NCBI RefSeq assembly: GCF_900113945.1
Contig: NZ_FORG01000001.1
Span: forward strand, 124,001-188,000
Origin: Xenorhabdus mauleonii
GTDB taxonomy: Bacteria > Pseudomonadota > Gammaproteobacteria > Enterobacterales > Enterobacteriaceae
Direction of reading: 5' to 3'
DNA: 64,000 nucleotides
In this document: positions 38,701 through 50,508 of the stretch, piece after piece
Position numbering within the stretch: the first letter of the stretch is position 1
How the letters are laid out: every line of letters begins with the position of its first letter
Notes under the pieces: generated by a model
Told to the model about the DNA's origin: nothing
The model's database searches: none
What the model saw: the letters and a program-made list of their open reading frames with translations, nothing else
Program-made: the position numbers and the translations under genes

Positions 38701-40229
38701 TGGCGCTGCGATGACCATTCACGCAGGGCTTCACGCGCAGCCTGCCACGCTTCGCTACGACTGACTTCACCAACAATGTTTTTTACCAGTTGGTATGCCT
38801 GTTCAAACTGAGAGTGGGCTGCATCGGCAACACTTAATTTTTGCTCCAGCGTCAGTAAGATTTCTGTCGCCTGTTGCGCTTGTGCCTGATAGGTTTCCTG
38901 CCATTCGTCAGCATTGTCTATCGATAAATCCGGAAGCTGGCAAAGTTCACGAGCTCGCTCCAATGCTTGCAGTGCTTGCTGATACTGGATAGCGCGGGTT
39001 TGCTGAACATCCAAGGCTTGCTGGTAATCTGCAAGCTGGCTTTTCAGTTCATCAACTTCTTGTTCTGCCGCTTCAGATACAGCTTCATATTCTGCTTGAA
39101 GTTCTTTGGCCTCTTCGACGACTTCACTCTGCTCTTCCAACCGGTATGTCAGTTCTTCAATATCGGATTGGTAACGATCTATTTTTTCCTGCTGGCGCAT
39201 CGCTGTCTGAACCAGATTCAGGTGATCGCTGGCAGCCTGATAATCCATTTCCAGATCAGAAGATGTCCCACTTTGTTCCGACAGTTCCCTCGCCATTTCG
39301 ACATGACGATATTGTTCAGCAACCAGTTGGCGGCGGCTGCCAAATAATTCACTGCGCAAAGCCAATGCTTCATCCAAATGGACACGCCGCTCGTTGGCAT
39401 GGCGCATATAGTCAGCCGAAACATACGCCGTTGCTTCTGTAATCAGATGCTTGAAAAGATCACGATCAGATTGCGTAACGCGAATAGCTTCCAGTGTGAT
39501 GCGGTTTTCACGTAAGGCAGCTTCCATATCCTGGAACGCTTTTCTAACTCCGCTGTTTTCTGGCAATAGGTAATCACGCAATGAGCGGGTAATTGCACTG
39601 GAAATACCACCGTATAGCGAGGCTTCTATCAAACGGTAAAACTTGCTGCGATCACTGGCTGAACGCAAACGTTTAGGAATCACTCCCAAATCAAACATCA
39701 AAGAGTGGTAATCCGTAATAGAATTAAATTGCTTGAACTGAACGCCTTCCATGTCATCAAGGCGCTCTTTCAATTCATTCAATGGCAGAACCCGCGCCTG
39801 ACGTTCGTTAATATTCTCAGTCAATAGTTGAGTAGGCTGAAAAGATGCAGGTACGCCCTGAATCATAAATGGCTTGATATCGACTTTACGATCACGGCCA
39901 GCGATCTGCTGTAAACGAACCCCTACAATAATCCGCTGATGGCGGGAGTTAACAACATCCAGTGTGGAATAACAGACACCCGCACGCAATTTACCGTGCA
40001 AACCTTTATCACGGGAGCCGCTGGTTGCGCCTGCCTCAGTGGTATTACGGAAGTGAAGTAACGTCAAATCAGGGATCAATGCGGTGATGAAACCAGCCAT
40101 TGTTGTTGATTTACCCGCACCATTACCGCCGGATAAAGTTGTCACAAGCTCGTCAAGATCAAACGTTCTGGCAAAAAAGCCGTTCCAGTTAACTAACGTC
40201 AGTGAGCGAAATTTACCGCGTTCAATCAT
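35766..40229 (-). CDS. mukB: chromosome partition protein MukB
   Basis: SMC-like condensin ATPase that with MukE and MukF compacts and segregates the chromosome. The 1487-residue product matches E. coli MukB (1486). The N-terminal head has Walker [15 protein letters not shown] (about residues 34-47); two long coiled-coil stretches flank the hinge (about residues 650-800); the C-terminal head has signature [16 protein letters not shown] and Walker [13 protein letters not shown]. Its ATG overlaps the mukE stop in ATGA, so translation is coupled. MatP, encoded nearby, excludes MukBEF from the terminus in E. coli. Confidence 0.98.
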   Translation of the reverse strand: MIERGKFRSLTLVNWNGFFARTFDLDELVTTLSGGNGAGKSTTMAGFITALIPDLTLLHFRNTTEAGATSGSRDKGLHGKLRAGVCYSTLDVVNSRHQRIIVGVRLQQIAGRDRKVDIKPFMIQGVPASFQPTQLLTENINERQARVLPLNELKERLDDMEGVQFKQFNSITDYHSLMFDLGVIPKRLRSASDRSKFYRLIEASLYGGISSAITRSLRDYLLPENSGVRKAFQDMEAALRENRITLEAIRVTQSDRDLFKHLITEATAYVSADYMRHANERRVHLDEALALRSELFGSRRQLVAEQYRHVEMARELSEQSGTSSDLEMDYQAASDHLNLVQTAMRQQEKIDRYQSDIEELTYRLEEQSEVVEEAKELQAEYEAVSEAAEQEVDELKSQLADYQQALDVQQTRAIQYQQALQALERARELCQLPDLSIDNADEWQETYQAQAQQATEILLTLEQKLSVADAAHSQFEQAYQLVKNIVGEVSRSEAWQAAREALREWSSQRHLADRVQPLRIQLAELEQRLNSQQNAERLLQEFCKRHNQQYQAEDLEALQGELDAHQEELSLNANESGERRIQMRQELEQLKQRIHGLTARAPMWLAAQETLSQLCDQSNESFESGHDVTEYMQQLLEQEREITVERDDIAAQKRELEKQIERLSQPSGAEDSRLLALAERFGGVLLSEIYDDITIDDAPYFSALYGPARHAIVVPDLSSVRQHLESLEDCPEDLYLIEGDPQSFDDSVFHFEEQDNAVLVKSSDRQWRYSRYPEVPLFGRAARENRLEALSLERDTLAERYATLSFDVQKIQRAHQSFSRFVGKHLSVAFDDDPEAEIRSLNQRRTELERELSQFETQTQQHQQKLVQVKESLSALNRLIPQITILLDETLLDRVETVREEMEEAQDAARFLQQHGNALAKLEPLVSVLQNDPQQHEQLQKDYETAKHTQNKAKQQAFALTEIVQRRAHFSYSDSAGMLSENADLNDKLRQRLEHAESDRSRAREQLRQHQAQYAQFNQVLASLKSSYDTKQDMLKELEQEMQDIGVQADANAESRARERRDQLHAAVSANRSRINQLEKQIAFCEAEMENLQKKLRKSERDYYQKREQVVSSKAGWCAVMRMVKDNGVERRLHRRELAYIDGDDLRSMSDKALGALRLAVSDNEHLRDALRLSEDPKRPERKIQFFVAVYQHLRERIRQDIIRTDDPVDAIEQMEIELARLTEELTAREQKLAISSKSVANIIRKTIQREQNRIRMLNQGLQAVSFGQVGGVRLNVNVRESHALLLDVLSEQQEQHQDLFNSQRLTFSEAMAKLYQRLNPQIDMGQRLPQTIGEELLDYRNYLELDVEVNRGSDGWLKAESGALSTGEAIGTGMSILVMVIQSWEEESRRLRGKDISPCRLLFLDEAARLDAKSIATLFELCERLQMQLIIAAPENISPEKGTTYKLVRKIFNNQEHVHVVGLRGFGQDAPASEQPRVLAQPILEE

Positions 40230-40951
40230 GGCTGCTCATCCTCCGCACCATCTGTTGAATACTCTGATGCTTCTTCATGTTCATTGTTGTTTCTTTGCGC
40301 TGATTCCCCTTCCAACGGCATTGCCTCACCATCACGGATCATCCGCAATTGGGCTTCGCGTGGGTTATCACCGCTGCGTACATCTGCACCAAATCGGAAT
40401 ACCGATTCAGTGATCGTAAATTTATTGCTGTCATTTTGCAGGAAATAAACCATTCCTAAACGACGCAGGCGGTTTAAGGAAGTGCGCATTTTTTCCTGTA
40501 ATTTTTGTTTATCCAGATCAGAACCGGTCGCACGCTGATTCATCACTTTCATCAGCTTATTTTCATCAGCCAATGACAGCAATTCCTCGTACAATTCCTG
40601 CGAAGTAAATATGCCTTGGTTGGATAAACGCTCTGGGCTGAGATAGAGGTAACACAAGATCTTGCCTATCATCATGTCCAGTTCAGACAAAACAGATCGT
40701 GGGATCAGTGTCGTTGAACGAGGACGCAGATAGAAAAAACCTTCTGGTGCACGGATTAACTCGACGTTATAACGCGCATAAAACATTTCCAATTCTTCCT
40801 GAAAATCCATCAGAAAAGCATGATTATCGAGATCATCCATGCTGATATGACGCCCGGAACGCAGCTGGCTGTCTAATTCAGGGAAAAGTGTGTTGGATAA
40901 TGCCTGAGCCAGCTTTACTGGCATAAGTTGTTCAATATGTGTCGATGACAT
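40226..40951 (-). CDS. mukE: chromosome partition protein MukE
   Basis: KITE-type winged-helix subunit bridging MukF and the MukB heads. The 241-residue product begins [18 protein letters not shown], as in E. coli; an upstream ATG at 40978 adds nine unrelated residues and is rejected. Conserved blocks [20 protein letters not shown] and [20 protein letters not shown] are intact. The acidic C-terminal tail is typical. The start lies within the last 20 bases of mukF, and the stop overlaps mukB. Confidence 0.96.
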   Translation of the reverse strand: MSSTHIEQLMPVKLAQALSNTLFPELDSQLRSGRHISMDDLDNHAFLMDFQEELEMFYARYNVELIRAPEGFFYLRPRSTTLIPRSVLSELDMMIGKILCYLYLSPERLSNQGIFTSQELYEELLSLADENKLMKVMNQRATGSDLDKQKLQEKMRTSLNRLRRLGMVYFLQNDSNKFTITESVFRFGADVRSGDNPREAQLRMIRDGEAMPLEGESAQRNNNEHEEASEYSTDGAEDEQP

Positions 40952-42254
40952 GTGCCTGCACCTTGGCTCCGTAATCATTAATCGCTAACCATTCCGCTGG
41001 CAACCCAGAGAAATCTGCTTCTGCAACTCCCAACCTTACGGCCTGATCCACTAATATGCGCGCCACGTCAAAATGACGCTTGCGTGGATATTGAATAAGG
41101 TAATCGCGCATGACAGCACCCAGATCCAGAGGAAGTTTTGTCTGTTGGTAAACCGCCAATGCCTGTTCCACCATTTCAGCCAACTGTTCGTTGATTTCAC
41201 TGAATTCTTCGTATTCCATTTCTGGCGGTAATTCTCCCATTACCTCTTCATTACGTAAGGTCAGTTCTTCATCACGCATATCCAGCAGACGTTCTGCATT
41301 GGCAACAGTCAGCGCCCACGGGTTGTCAAAATAGTGTTGGATGGATTGGCGAAGGCGCTGGGCAAAAATTCGGTTTTTATCCATATCAATGGCGGTTCGG
41401 ATAAATTTATGCACATGGCGATCATAACCTATCCACAAATCAATGGACTGCTGACCCCAGCTAATAATGCGATCAAGTTTGTTTTGTAAGTCAAAAACCA
41501 ATTTATCAACCAGCTCAGAGCCGCCAACATCCATATTGGCATCCTGAATACGCAGTAGATTGGCTTGTAATTTGTCGCCTGCGGCTTCTAATGTGTCTTG
41601 CAGTTCCCGCAACGTACCGGAGGTTTCAGACAGTAATTGTTCACAGTTGGCAATGGCAGCCTGCCAATCCTGATTGAGCAGCTCAGCGATATCTTCTTTT
41701 ACGCTGCTTTGCTGTTCATCCATCACTCGCTGGGACATATCAATGCTGTCAAAAATTTCAGCAACAGAGTATTTGAGCGGTGCAAAAACATTACGATGCC
41801 AATGGAGTTCATCTCCACCCTCTTCGGCCGCTTCGGCTGCTCGATGCAATTCGTTGGCAACAATAGATAGCTGCATGGAAAGGCGCAACGTGGAGAATTC
41901 ACGCTGACGAATGTAATAATCGCTGATGCCAATTCCCAATGGGGTCAGGCGATAGATAGCGTTGCCATCTGCCAGTTCGCTGGTAAAACGGTTGAACAGC
42001 TTCTGACGAACCATATCATTAATGGCGTTATTCGCCCTGACGGATACCGCTTCAGAAGTCTGTTCAAAACCTTTGCATACTTCACGGAAAGCATCCACCA
42101 GCTCTCCTTCACTCATTTCACCATCAAGCCGCTCACCGTTCAGGACAGCGATTGCCAGTAAAAACGCCAACCGTTCAGGCGGCAAAGAAATTGAAAAATC
42201 ATTTTTTCTGGCCCAGGACACAAGTTCAGGAACAGTCTGGGAATATTCACTCAT
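40932..42254 (-). CDS. mukF: chromosome partition protein MukF (kleisin)
   Basis: Kleisin subunit that dimerises and links MukB heads. The start [18 protein letters not shown] matches E. coli and gives 440 residues, the E. coli length; the longer frame from 42332 runs back into cmoM. The N-terminal winged-helix dimerisation domain, central helical region ([19 protein letters not shown]) and C-terminal winged helix ending [14 protein letters not shown] are all present. The ATG overlaps the cmoM stop in ATGA. Confidence 0.97.
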   Translation of the reverse strand: MSEYSQTVPELVSWARKNDFSISLPPERLAFLLAIAVLNGERLDGEMSEGELVDAFREVCKGFEQTSEAVSVRANNAINDMVRQKLFNRFTSELADGNAIYRLTPLGIGISDYYIRQREFSTLRLSMQLSIVANELHRAAEAAEEGGDELHWHRNVFAPLKYSVAEIFDSIDMSQRVMDEQQSSVKEDIAELLNQDWQAAIANCEQLLSETSGTLRELQDTLEAAGDKLQANLLRIQDANMDVGGSELVDKLVFDLQNKLDRIISWGQQSIDLWIGYDRHVHKFIRTAIDMDKNRIFAQRLRQSIQHYFDNPWALTVANAERLLDMRDEELTLRNEEVMGELPPEMEYEEFSEINEQLAEMVEQALAVYQQTKLPLDLGAVMRDYLIQYPRKRHFDVARILVDQAVRLGVAEADFSGLPAEWLAINDYGAKVQAHVIDTY

Positions 42255-43036
42255 AATTCGCTCTTTAAGGTAGGCTTGCGTGCTATCACATGAATATAAC
42301 GCCCTAGGCTGATATAGGGTTCTTGTCGGCAATAACGCTGTTCAAGTTCAAGCAACGCGGGAAAATCTGAGTTTTGTAATTGACGGCTTTGGAGATAATC
42401 GTGAAAAACTCTCACTCCTGTTTTGCCCGTTATTTCCATGTTGAGTTCAGTCAGCCATTGATACACTTGTTCCGGCACTAATGGATTCTGTGGTGACAGA
42501 GAACGTTTTCGACGGCGCTGTATATTGGGCGTTGCCAAATGGAAATTACCTAATATGGCATTACGCATGACCAAGCCATTAGCATTATAAAACATTAATG
42601 AGAGCGTACCACCGGGCGTGATTATATTCTCCAATATTTCTATTGCATCTTTTTGGTCTGTAATCCATTCCAAGACAGCATGAAATAGGATTAAATCGAC
42701 AGGTTGTTCAATATGATGGTGAATTTCCTGCACTGAGCTTTGGATAAATTGCATCTGATGGAGAACACCCCGCTCTTCAGCGTTGAGTTTCGCCCTTTGG
42801 ATCATCTCTTCAGAGAGGTCACAAAGTATCACCTGATGACCTAATTCAGCCAATTGGCAAGCCATATTCCCTTCACCGCCACCCGCATCTAAAATGCGCA
42901 AGGGGCGTTGAGGCAAATGATTCAGCGATTCGTTAATATCCTGCCAGACAACGGCCTGCCTGATTTTACCTTTGGTTGTGCCGTAAATATTACGCGAAAA
43001 TTTGTCTGCAATATCATCGAAATTGCGATCCCGCAT
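42251..43036 (-). CDS. cmoM: tRNA cmo5U methyltransferase CmoM (SmtA)
   Basis: SAM-dependent methyltransferase that converts 5-carboxymethoxyuridine to its methyl ester at the tRNA wobble position. The 261-residue product begins [23 protein letters not shown], here shown as residues 1-23, as in E. coli. The SAM motif LDAGGGEGN (about residues 48-56) and the CDLSEEMI acidic loop are present, along with [16 protein letters not shown] near the end. GAGG precedes the chosen ATG. First gene of the cmoM-mukF-mukE-mukB operon. Confidence 0.95.
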   Translation of the reverse strand: MRDRNFDDIADKFSRNIYGTTKGKIRQAVVWQDINESLNHLPQRPLRILDAGGGEGNMACQLAELGHQVILCDLSEEMIQRAKLNAEERGVLHQMQFIQSSVQEIHHHIEQPVDLILFHAVLEWITDQKDAIEILENIITPGGTLSLMFYNANGLVMRNAILGNFHLATPNIQRRRKRSLSPQNPLVPEQVYQWLTELNMEITGKTGVRVFHDYLQSRQLQNSDFPALLELEQRYCRQEPYISLGRYIHVIARKPTLKSEL

Positions 43037-43205
43037 GAAAAACTGCCTCACTTTATAAGCTAAGTTTGATTTGTCTATTGAGTAGTTATGTTATCTACTG
43101 ATATTTTTGCTACTGTTATTTTGGCACAGTAATCGTTTAATTAACTACTTTTCGCCTTAAATTCAACCCTACGCGACTATAATTCAACCAAATCAAGGCT
43201 CATCA

Positions 43206-44036
43206 ATGCTATTCCTGCTAAAAAAATATATCGGCTCGCTATTAATGCCCTTGCCATTGATTATTATCGTTTCTTTCGTCGCCCTGTTATTGCTGTGGTT
43301 CACGCGCTGGCAAAAAACAGGAAAAATCATTTTATCACTCAGTTGGCTTACATTACTTTTATTAAGTTTACAGCCTATTGCAGACAGACTCTTACTTCCT
43401 GTTGAAGGGAAATATGTTCAGCGCTATGAACCTGATACACCATCTGACAACACGCATAACACACAGGCATCACCCATAAAATACATTGTAGTTCTCGGCG
43501 GTGGATTCACCTATAACCCTCATTGGGCTCCCAGCGCCAACCTTATCAGCAATAGTTTACCGCGGGTAACTGAAGGTATTCGGTTATACCATCTTAATCC
43601 CGGCGCTAAAATGATTTTCACGGGCGGTAAAGGTGTTAATTCAATCAGCAGTGCCGAAATTGCCGCTATGGTAGCACAATCTATGGGTATTCCTGTAGAA
43701 GACACAATAGCATTAAACAAACCTTTGGATACGGAAGAAGAGTCTGCAGAAGTTGAAAAGGTTGTGGGGCAACAGCCTTTTATTCTTGTTACGTCCGCCA
43801 ATCATATGAAAAGGTCGCTAAAGTTCTTTGAGCAGCGGGGATTACATCCAATTGCAGGCCCTGCGAATCAATTGGCTGTAACAACGCCACTTTACCCATG
43901 GGAAAAATATATTCCTTCGGCCTATTACTTTTCACATACAGAACGTGCTTGGTATGAAACATTAGGGCGTATCTGGCAAGCGATTAAGCCTGCAAGCTCC
44001 GATAACAACAATCAAAAGGAACAAGAAAAGGGGTAA
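43206..44036 (+). CDS. elyC: envelope biogenesis factor ElyC
   Basis: DUF218 (YdcF-like) inner-membrane protein needed in E. coli for normal peptidoglycan synthesis at low temperature. The 276-residue product (259 in E. coli) has two N-terminal membrane helices (about residues 15-35 and 42-60) and a periplasmic DUF218 domain with VVLGGGFTYNP, SNSLPRVTEGIRLY, FTGGKG, DTEEESAEVEK and VTSANHMKRSLKFFEQ. It has a longer hydrophilic linker near residues 78-95. Divergent from cmoM. Confidence 0.92.
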   Translation: MLFLLKKYIGSLLMPLPLIIIVSFVALLLLWFTRWQKTGKIILSLSWLTLLLLSLQPIADRLLLPVEGKYVQRYEPDTPSDNTHNTQASPIKYIVVLGGGFTYNPHWAPSANLISNSLPRVTEGIRLYHLNPGAKMIFTGGKGVNSISSAEIAAMVAQSMGIPVEDTIALNKPLDTEEESAEVEKVVGQQPFILVTSANHMKRSLKFFEQRGLHPIAGPANQLAVTTPLYPWEKYIPSAYYFSHTERAWYETLGRIWQAIKPASSDNNNQKEQEKG

Positions 44037-44063
44037 TTCGCGCCATCAAGTTATCCCATAAAA

Positions 44064-44212
44064 ATACCCCTCAAGGCAGCAGTTCATTAATCTCTGGGAT
44101 AGAGCTAACTGTATGGTTATAAGAACACAGTTATAAAAACACAATGTTAAAAACAGCAGTTGAATAAGGCAGAATGGACAACAGAGCTGCAACTTGATAA
44201 TCGACTGATATA
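44064..44212. repeat. near full-length decayed ERIC-like element
   Basis: About 149 bases from ATACCCC to TGATATA. The inner segment AATCTCTGGGATAGAGCTAA followed by CTGTATGG resembles the ERIC core (AATCCCCAGGAGC...TAACTATGTG). The far end CAACAGAGCTGCAACTTGAT matches the ERIC terminal arm CAACAAAGCTGCAACTTGAA. It lies between convergent elyC and kdsB. Confidence 0.6.
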
Positions 44213-44261
44213 TCAGCGACCGCACCAAACCCGTAATGATTAAATCTCATTAACAGAGAGA

Positions 44262-44300
44262 AAAAAGAGAGAATGCCGCAATTTGGCATTCTCTCTTTTT
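44262..44300. terminator. bidirectional terminator between elyC and kdsB
   Basis: Perfect 16-bp stem with arms AAAAAGAGAGAATGCC (44262-44277) and its complement (44285-44300) around a seven-base loop. A-runs on the left and T-runs on the right allow termination for both convergent genes. Confidence 0.93.
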
Positions 44301-44336
44301 AATTGATATTCAACCGATATTTGTGCCGGTAAAAAA

Positions 44337-45086
44337 TCAAGACGCAGCGAAAGCCTTTCTGACTATCTCCAGATCTTCTGGTGTATCGACACCTGCTCCG
44401 GGAGCTTGCAGAGCTTTTGCCACATGTATTTTTTCACCGTACCAAAGCACACGCAATTGTTCGAGCATCTCTATATTTTCCAATGGACTTGGTGCCCATT
44501 CGACATAACGGCGGATAAACCCTGCCCGATATGCATAGATCCCGATATGACGCAGGAAATGATCACCAATGGCCTCTTTGGATTGTATAAAGCGATCACG
44601 TTCCCACGGGATTGTCGCGCGTGAAAAATAAAGCGCATACCCTTGTGCATCCATGACGACTTTCACTGCATTGGGATTGAATGCTTCTTCTGCATTTTGT
44701 ATTGATACAGCGAGTGTTGCCATGCCTGCATCGCAGCCAGCCAAATTATCCGCTACTTGCCGAATGATTTGTTCTGGAATAAGAGGTTCATCTCCCTGAA
44801 CATTTACAATGATTTCATCGTCAGCAAATTGATATTTGTCGATCACTTCAGCCAAACGCTCTGTGCCCGAATGGTGATTCTCATTTGTCATACAAGCTTC
44901 ACCCCCTGCCGCAACCACAGCATCAAAAACATCTTGATTATCTGTCGCGATAATAACCCGATTAGCGCCAGAACGTGCTGCCCGTTCCATAACACGCACA
45001 ATCATAGGCTTACCGTGAATATCAGCCAAAGGTTTTCCAGGAAGGCGGGTTGAGGCAAAGCGTGCAGGAATGATGACGGTAAACAT
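44337..45086 (-). CDS. kdsB: CMP-Kdo synthetase
   Basis: 3-deoxy-manno-octulosonate cytidylyltransferase; activates Kdo with CTP for transfer to lipid A. The 249-residue product has the nucleotide-binding start [35 protein letters not shown] and [11 protein letters not shown]. coli KdsB has 248 residues. The start lies three bases after the ycaR stop, so it is probably in the msbA-lpxK-ycaR-kdsB unit. Confidence 0.97.
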   Translation of the reverse strand: MFTVIIPARFASTRLPGKPLADIHGKPMIVRVMERAARSGANRVIIATDNQDVFDAVVAAGGEACMTNENHHSGTERLAEVIDKYQFADDEIIVNVQGDEPLIPEQIIRQVADNLAGCDAGMATLAVSIQNAEEAFNPNAVKVVMDAQGYALYFSRATIPWERDRFIQSKEAIGDHFLRHIGIYAYRAGFIRRYVEWAPSPLENIEMLEQLRVLWYGEKIHVAKALQAPGAGVDTPEDLEIVRKAFAAS

Positions 45087-45089
45087 GAG

Positions 45090-45269
45090 TTATTTGTTAT
45101 CCTCTGTTGGCAAGGCACGTGATTCGTTTTCCAGCAGAACAGGAATGCCATCACGGACAGGAAAAGCGAGGCGATCAAGTTTGCAAATCAGTTCAGAGTT
45201 TTCTTTATCGTAACTGAGCTTACCATGACATACCGGACAAGCGATAATTTCGAGTAAACGGTGATCCAT
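45090..45269 (-). CDS. ycaR: small zinc-ribbon protein YcaR (UPF0434)
   Basis: Translated from the complement: a 59-residue product starting [18 protein letters not shown], containing [20 protein letters not shown] and ending TEDNK. It matches E. coli YcaR (60 residues), a Trm112-like protein of unknown exact role. The CPVC motif and a later Cys suggest a partial zinc site. GGGGG precedes the ATG by four bases. Three bases separate it from kdsB and 117 from lpxK. Confidence 0.93.
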   Translation of the reverse strand: MDHRLLEIIACPVCHGKLSYDKENSELICKLDRLAFPVRDGIPVLLENESRALPTEDNK

Positions 45270-45386
45270 ATATCCCCCAAATAACGGGCCTTAAATTTAA
45301 TGCGGCTCAGAATATCACAAGCAATGCGCTATGCAATGCCGTGTTACTGCGCTGTTACGGTTTTCCAATAATATTAATGAAAGGTA

Positions 45387-46382
45387 TTATTGATGAAAGA
45401 TTGATTTCGGCAATAGCCCGAGGATCTCATCCAACATCTGTTTGCCTTCCTTTTCAGGTAAATGGGCGGATACCGGCAAATACCACCAATTGGGCTGGGA
45501 AAATTGAAAACATTTAACGGCATCTTTCTCTGTCATCAACAAGTTTTGATTGCCAGTTGTCAAACCCAATAATTGAGATTGCTCATATGACTGATGATCA
45601 GCAAAAGCATGGGTTTTCTGCAAATCTGCACCCAATTGTTGTAATGTCGCAAAGAAGCGTGGTGGATGACCAATCCCCGCCATTGCAACACAATTCGGGA
45701 TATCACTGACTTTACGTGTTTCACCTGTCAGTAAATTCACTGCCAGTTCCCCTTTCAAGGACATTGGCAACTCACCTGATTTAGGTGTTCCGCCATTAAC
45801 AATAATGGCATTCACACTATCCAAACGGCCTGCCAATTCTCTCATCGGGCCGGCAGGTAGCCAGCAACCATTGCCGAAACGACGAACTCCATCAATAACG
45901 ACAATTTCGTAATCACGCTGCAAGGCATAATGTTGCAGGCCATCATCCGTAATGACGATATCGACTGAATGATGTGCCAACAATGCGTTGATGGCTTCAG
46001 CACGTTTTGGGGCAACAGCAACTGGCGCCGAAGTACGGCGATGGATTAAAACAGGCTCATCGCCTGCTTGCGCTGTTGTCACGTCACTTGTAACCAATAA
46101 TGGGTAATCTGCTGACTTCCCACCGTAACCACGCGATACAACCCCAACCTGATAGCCTTTTTGCTGTAATTGTTCAACCAACCAAATCACGACAGGTGTT
46201 TTTCCATTTCCTCCTGCAGTCAGATTCCCTACAACAACAACAGGTACTGGTGCTTTCCAGGAACGGCTCAATCCCAGTTTATAACTTAGGCGGCGCAAAC
46301 CGCTTATCAGCCCATAAAGGGCTGATAATGGCAATAGCGCAATATAAAGCCATGAACGGCCTGACCATATGCGTTCAATCAT
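45387..46382 (-). CDS. lpxK: tetraacyldisaccharide 4'-kinase LpxK
   Basis: Inner-membrane kinase that phosphorylates the lipid A disaccharide at the 4' position, sixth step of the Raetz pathway. The 331-residue product has an N-terminal membrane helix ([19 protein letters not shown]), the P-loop [14 protein letters not shown] (about residues 52-65), and [22 protein letters not shown] with the conserved DDGxQH. E. coli LpxK has 328 residues. The ATG overlaps the msbA stop in ATGA. Confidence 0.97.
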   Translation of the reverse strand: MIERIWSGRSWLYIALLPLSALYGLISGLRRLSYKLGLSRSWKAPVPVVVVGNLTAGGNGKTPVVIWLVEQLQQKGYQVGVVSRGYGGKSADYPLLVTSDVTTAQAGDEPVLIHRRTSAPVAVAPKRAEAINALLAHHSVDIVITDDGLQHYALQRDYEIVVIDGVRRFGNGCWLPAGPMRELAGRLDSVNAIIVNGGTPKSGELPMSLKGELAVNLLTGETRKVSDIPNCVAMAGIGHPPRFFATLQQLGADLQKTHAFADHQSYEQSQLLGLTTGNQNLLMTEKDAVKCFQFSQPNWWYLPVSAHLPEKEGKQMLDEILGLLPKSIFHQ

Positions 46383-48124
46383 TGGCCAAACTGCATCCGA
46401 TATAATTGCGCATACGCACCTTCATGTCCCAAAAGAGTAATGTGGTTGCCTCTTTCGATAATATTCCCATCTTCAATGACAATAATTTCATCCGCATTTT
46501 CAATAGTGGAAAGACGGTGGGCAATAACCAAAGCCGTTCTGTTTTTCTGCAACTCATCCAATGCAGCTTGGATAGCGCGTTCAGATTCTGTATCCAATGC
46601 TGACGTCGCTTCATCCAAAATCAAAATTGGCGTATCACGCAGTAAAGCCCGGGCAATGGCAATACGCTGGCGTTGGCCGCCAGAAAGCAAGACCCCATTT
46701 TCACCAATCATGGTATCAAGACCGTTATCCATCTTTTTGATAAAGTCCATGGCATAAGCCATTTCTGCCGCCCGTTCAATCTCTTCACGACTGAATTTTC
46801 CTTCACAGGCATAAGCGATATTATTAGCAACAGTATCATTGAACAGATGTACATTTTGCGATACAAGCGCAATTTGGTTACGCAGCGAAGCCAACGTATA
46901 TTCGCGCAAATCATGACCATCCAGTGTAATCTGGCCTTCATTCACATCGTAAAAACGCGTGAGCAGATTGGCGATTGTCGATTTACCGGAACCTGAACGC
47001 CCAACTAATGCAATAGTCTTGCCTGCCGGAATTGTCATTGAAATCTTTTTCAATGCGGGCTGGTCTTTAGTCGGATAGCTAAATGTGACATCACGGAATT
47101 CAATATCCCCTTTTGCCTTTTTAACTTCCAGTTTGCCGTCATCTTTTTCCTGTTCCAGATCCAAAATGGAGAATAAGGTTTGACAAGCAGCCATACCACG
47201 TTGGAACTGTGAATTAACGTTAGTCAACGATTTCAATGGGCGCATGAGAGCAATCATAGAAGAGAAGACAACAGTGATTTTTCCCGCTGTCAAAGCTCCC
47301 ATAATTTCAGGGAAGCTCGCGGCATACAGAATAAATGCCAAAGCAAAAGAGGCAATCAATTGAATAATCGGGTCTGAAATGGAATCAGCAGAAACCATTT
47401 TCATGCCCTGTTGGCGCATATGATTGCTGACTTTATTGAAACGTGTAGTTTCAACTTGCTGGCCACCAAAAATTAAAACTTCTTTATGCCCTTTCAGCAT
47501 TTGCTCGGCACTGGTTGTCACCATACCCATGCTGTTTTGCATGTTTTTGCTGATATTGCGGAAACGCACGGAAACAAGGCGAATAACCCCTGCAACAATC
47601 GGCGCAATCACAATCAAAATAAGGGAAAGTTCCCAACTGTAGTAGAACATCAAAATAAACAGGCCAATAATTGATGCCCCTTCCCTGACCACGGTCACCA
47701 ATGCACCGGAGGAAGAAGAAGCAACCTGTTCAGAATCATACGTAATACGGGAAAGCAATGTTCCCGTGGATTGCTGGTCGAAAAAGGAGACAGGCATTCC
47801 CATCATGTGATTGAACAGACGACGACGCATCTGCATAACCACCTTGCCTGATACCCAAGATATGCAATAACTTGATACAAACCCAGATAAGCCACGTAAC
47901 AACATCAACCCGATAACAACCAGTGGCATCCACTTTAATACACTCATGTCTGCCTTGCCAAAACCCTCATCAAGCAAAGGCTTCAGCAAGGAAAGCATCA
48001 ATGTATCACCGGCAGCGTTGATAACTAATGCAACCGCCGCAACTAACAATCCAAGCTTAAATGGTGTGATCATCGGCCACAGGCGGCGAAAGGTCTGCCA
48101 GGTAGAAAGGTCTTTATCATTCAT
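46379..48124 (-). CDS. msbA: lipid A flippase MsbA
   Basis: Homodimeric ABC exporter that flips core-lipid A across the inner membrane. The 581-residue product (582 in E. coli) has six membrane helices in residues 1-320, then the ATPase domain with Walker [13 protein letters not shown] (about 376-387), Q-loop, signature [16 protein letters not shown], Walker [13 protein letters not shown] and switch His in AHRLST. Coupled to lpxK by ATGA overlap. comEC lies 38 bases upstream on the same strand. Confidence 0.98.
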   Translation of the reverse strand: MNDKDLSTWQTFRRLWPMITPFKLGLLVAAVALVINAAGDTLMLSLLKPLLDEGFGKADMSVLKWMPLVVIGLMLLRGLSGFVSSYCISWVSGKVVMQMRRRLFNHMMGMPVSFFDQQSTGTLLSRITYDSEQVASSSSGALVTVVREGASIIGLFILMFYYSWELSLILIVIAPIVAGVIRLVSVRFRNISKNMQNSMGMVTTSAEQMLKGHKEVLIFGGQQVETTRFNKVSNHMRQQGMKMVSADSISDPIIQLIASFALAFILYAASFPEIMGALTAGKITVVFSSMIALMRPLKSLTNVNSQFQRGMAACQTLFSILDLEQEKDDGKLEVKKAKGDIEFRDVTFSYPTKDQPALKKISMTIPAGKTIALVGRSGSGKSTIANLLTRFYDVNEGQITLDGHDLREYTLASLRNQIALVSQNVHLFNDTVANNIAYACEGKFSREEIERAAEMAYAMDFIKKMDNGLDTMIGENGVLLSGGQRQRIAIARALLRDTPILILDEATSALDTESERAIQAALDELQKNRTALVIAHRLSTIENADEIIVIEDGNIIERGNHITLLGHEGAYAQLYRMQFGQ

Positions 48125-48162
48125 TATTGAGTTACCAAAACCAAAAGAAATAGCGAATCATT

Positions 48163-50508
48163 CTACTCATGATCGCCACGAATACCAAACCACTGATGAT
48201 ACCATCGTGATACTATTTGTTGTCGATAACCTTCTAATTTAATCTGATCCCGATAAAAATAGCCTGTTATCTGACCAGAAACGGCAGTGCTGTGCCATTC
48301 AATCCCTGCATCTTTATAGCGCTGTTTCACTTTCACCGAAGGCAATTTCCACGGGCTATAGCGTGCAACTGAAGCCAATGCATATTGAGGCATAACCCTA
48401 CGGATAAATACTGAAGTAGAAGACGTATTACTGCCATGATGAGGCACTTGCAGCACTGTTGCATTTAGCTGGCTCTTCTCAAGCTCCGATAAGCGATATT
48501 CACCCTGCCTCTCTAAATCGCCCGTTAACAGCAAGCTGTGTTTGCCATCATCAATACGAATCACGCATGATTGATTATTTCCAGCGCTCGCTTTTTTTTC
48601 TGGTGGCCAAAGAACGCTAAAGTTCAGCCCCTGCCATTTCCATGTCTCGCCACGAATACAAGGTAAATGGGCAGGATTCGAGAAAGGGCTTCTTATTGGT
48701 ATATCAGAATATTTTTCCGTCAAATATTCGACTCCCCCTGTATGATCCAAATGATCGTGACTGAGGATGATCTGTTCCAGCATTAGTCGATGCCAACGCA
48801 AATAAGGATCAATGACTTTTTCTGCCATGCTGCCTGTTTCCCAACGATTGCCCGTATCAAAAACAATTGCTTTTCCTCCCTTATCAATCACTACAGCCAG
48901 CCCATGCCCGACATCCAGCATTGAAAAACGCCATTGATAATCATTGGATCGTTTGGCATAGCATGCAATGATCCCAATACAAATTCCCAATAGCCATTTA
49001 TAAGATCTCCACCAACCCAAGCGCCAAACCACCACCAAAAACCAAGCGGACAATGTAATAATTATTGGGTAATTTCCTATTTCAATCCATGAATGCGTGA
49101 AAACAGGCAACGGGGATAATGCAAATAAAACGCTATAATCAACCAATTGCCACAATAGTGGTTGGACAACTGGGAGAAAGAAGCAAACAATCCCCAGCAT
49201 TACCAAGGGTACAGACAAAAAAGAGATAATCGGGACAGCCCATAAGTTGGCGGCCAATGACGCAATATTCATGCCCTGAAATAGTAGAAGCTGCAATGGC
49301 AACAACATTAGCATCATACCGAGTTGCATATGCAAACCACGTAGCCATACCCACCGCCAGCCATAACGCACCTTTTCTGGTAATGGCATCCAATGGAACC
49401 AAAATAACAATGCTGTTACTGCAGTGAATGAGAGCCAGAAACTATCAGAAAGTATTGCCAATGGATCAAAAAATACAATAAGTGCAGCGCTCCATAAGGC
49501 CCATTGCCATGAAAAACAAAACCTGCCTTTACACTTGAGATAACACCATAATGTTAGCCCCAATATTGCTCTGATGGCCGGAATGCCCCAACCCGATAGC
49601 CAGCCATACAATATTGCGGTTAACCACCCTGCAATTAACGGGAAACGAAAACCTATCCATCCTGCAGGAAAAAAGAGTTGGCTCACCCTGGCTACGCTCC
49701 AGCCAAATAAACTGGCCATTGCAATATGCAATCCTGAAATCGCCATTAAGTGTGCGATGCCCGTTTTCTGTAAAAGAAATCGGGTCTGTTTATCCAGCCA
49801 CTCCCTTTCACCAAAAGCGAGAGCCAAAACAATACCTGAATATTTCAATGGCTGAATTTCGGGTGCTAGTTTATTAATCAACACTTGCCTGAGATTACAA
49901 CGCCCGTCCAGTAATTTTGCGTTTATGACTTTGCCATGAAGGGGTTGATGAATAGAAAGTGCGTACCTTTGGCTATCATAACTTCCCTGATTTAATTGGG
50001 CATGGACGGGCCGAAGTTTCATTGTAACCTGCCACTTCTGACCAGCACATAAACGAACCTCTGGTGAGTTCCACGATACTGAAGCATATAACGCAGGGAA
50101 AATATATTTCCCATTGCTTTCAATAAGCCGAATACGATAATACGCTTTTTTCCCATTTTCCTCTTTTTTCTCTGTTATATTTCCCAACGATACGCTATCA
50201 ATCATCACAATTGCAGTGTGGGAGGTTTCGCTGAAATAAGTTATTTCTGATAATATCTTATGAGCATGCCAACATCCGAAAATAAATGCCCACAACCCCA
50301 ATGATATTATTCTAATAGATTTATAAGGTATAAATAATAAGAGAAGAACAAGAATAGACAGATATTGAAGCAATTTTTTCTGCGGAAGTTCAACGAGAAA
50401 TAATAAAGGAAAAACGCCAAAAATAATGGCTGAAGAAGCCAAATTTAAACTGATAATTTGGGGTGTTTTCTGCCAAATCATAAAGAAAAACTGAATAACT
50501 CGCAGCAT
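48163..50508 (-). CDS. ycaI: ComEC/Rec2-family DNA internalisation protein (YcaI)
   Basis: Polytopic inner-membrane protein of the ComEC family, which carries single-stranded DNA into the cytoplasm in competent bacteria. The 781-residue product has an N-terminal OB-like domain, a ComEC competence domain of many membrane helices (about residues 220-520, with TGIAHLMAISGLHIAM and SGWGIPAIRAILGL) and a C-terminal metallo-beta-lactamase domain with LSHDHLDHTGGVEYL and VPHHGSNTSST. All key motifs are intact, so it is likely functional. Together with sxy in this window it fits a latent DNA-uptake ability (inference). The start is less certain than the rest. Confidence 0.92.
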   Translation of the reverse strand: MLRVIQFFFMIWQKTPQIISLNLASSAIIFGVFPLLFLVELPQKKLLQYLSILVLLLLFIPYKSIRIISLGLWAFIFGCWHAHKILSEITYFSETSHTAIVMIDSVSLGNITEKKEENGKKAYYRIRLIESNGKYIFPALYASVSWNSPEVRLCAGQKWQVTMKLRPVHAQLNQGSYDSQRYALSIHQPLHGKVINAKLLDGRCNLRQVLINKLAPEIQPLKYSGIVLALAFGEREWLDKQTRFLLQKTGIAHLMAISGLHIAMASLFGWSVARVSQLFFPAGWIGFRFPLIAGWLTAILYGWLSGWGIPAIRAILGLTLWCYLKCKGRFCFSWQWALWSAALIVFFDPLAILSDSFWLSFTAVTALLFWFHWMPLPEKVRYGWRWVWLRGLHMQLGMMLMLLPLQLLLFQGMNIASLAANLWAVPIISFLSVPLVMLGIVCFFLPVVQPLLWQLVDYSVLFALSPLPVFTHSWIEIGNYPIIITLSAWFLVVVWRLGWWRSYKWLLGICIGIIACYAKRSNDYQWRFSMLDVGHGLAVVIDKGGKAIVFDTGNRWETGSMAEKVIDPYLRWHRLMLEQIILSHDHLDHTGGVEYLTEKYSDIPIRSPFSNPAHLPCIRGETWKWQGLNFSVLWPPEKKASAGNNQSCVIRIDDGKHSLLLTGDLERQGEYRLSELEKSQLNATVLQVPHHGSNTSSTSVFIRRVMPQYALASVARYSPWKLPSVKVKQRYKDAGIEWHSTAVSGQITGYFYRDQIKLEGYRQQIVSRWYHQWFGIRGDHE

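Noticed and set aside
46079-46095. Double GTCAC near lpxK as a matS site
   Set aside because: Spacing and half-site orientation do not fit GTGAC-N3-GTCAC.
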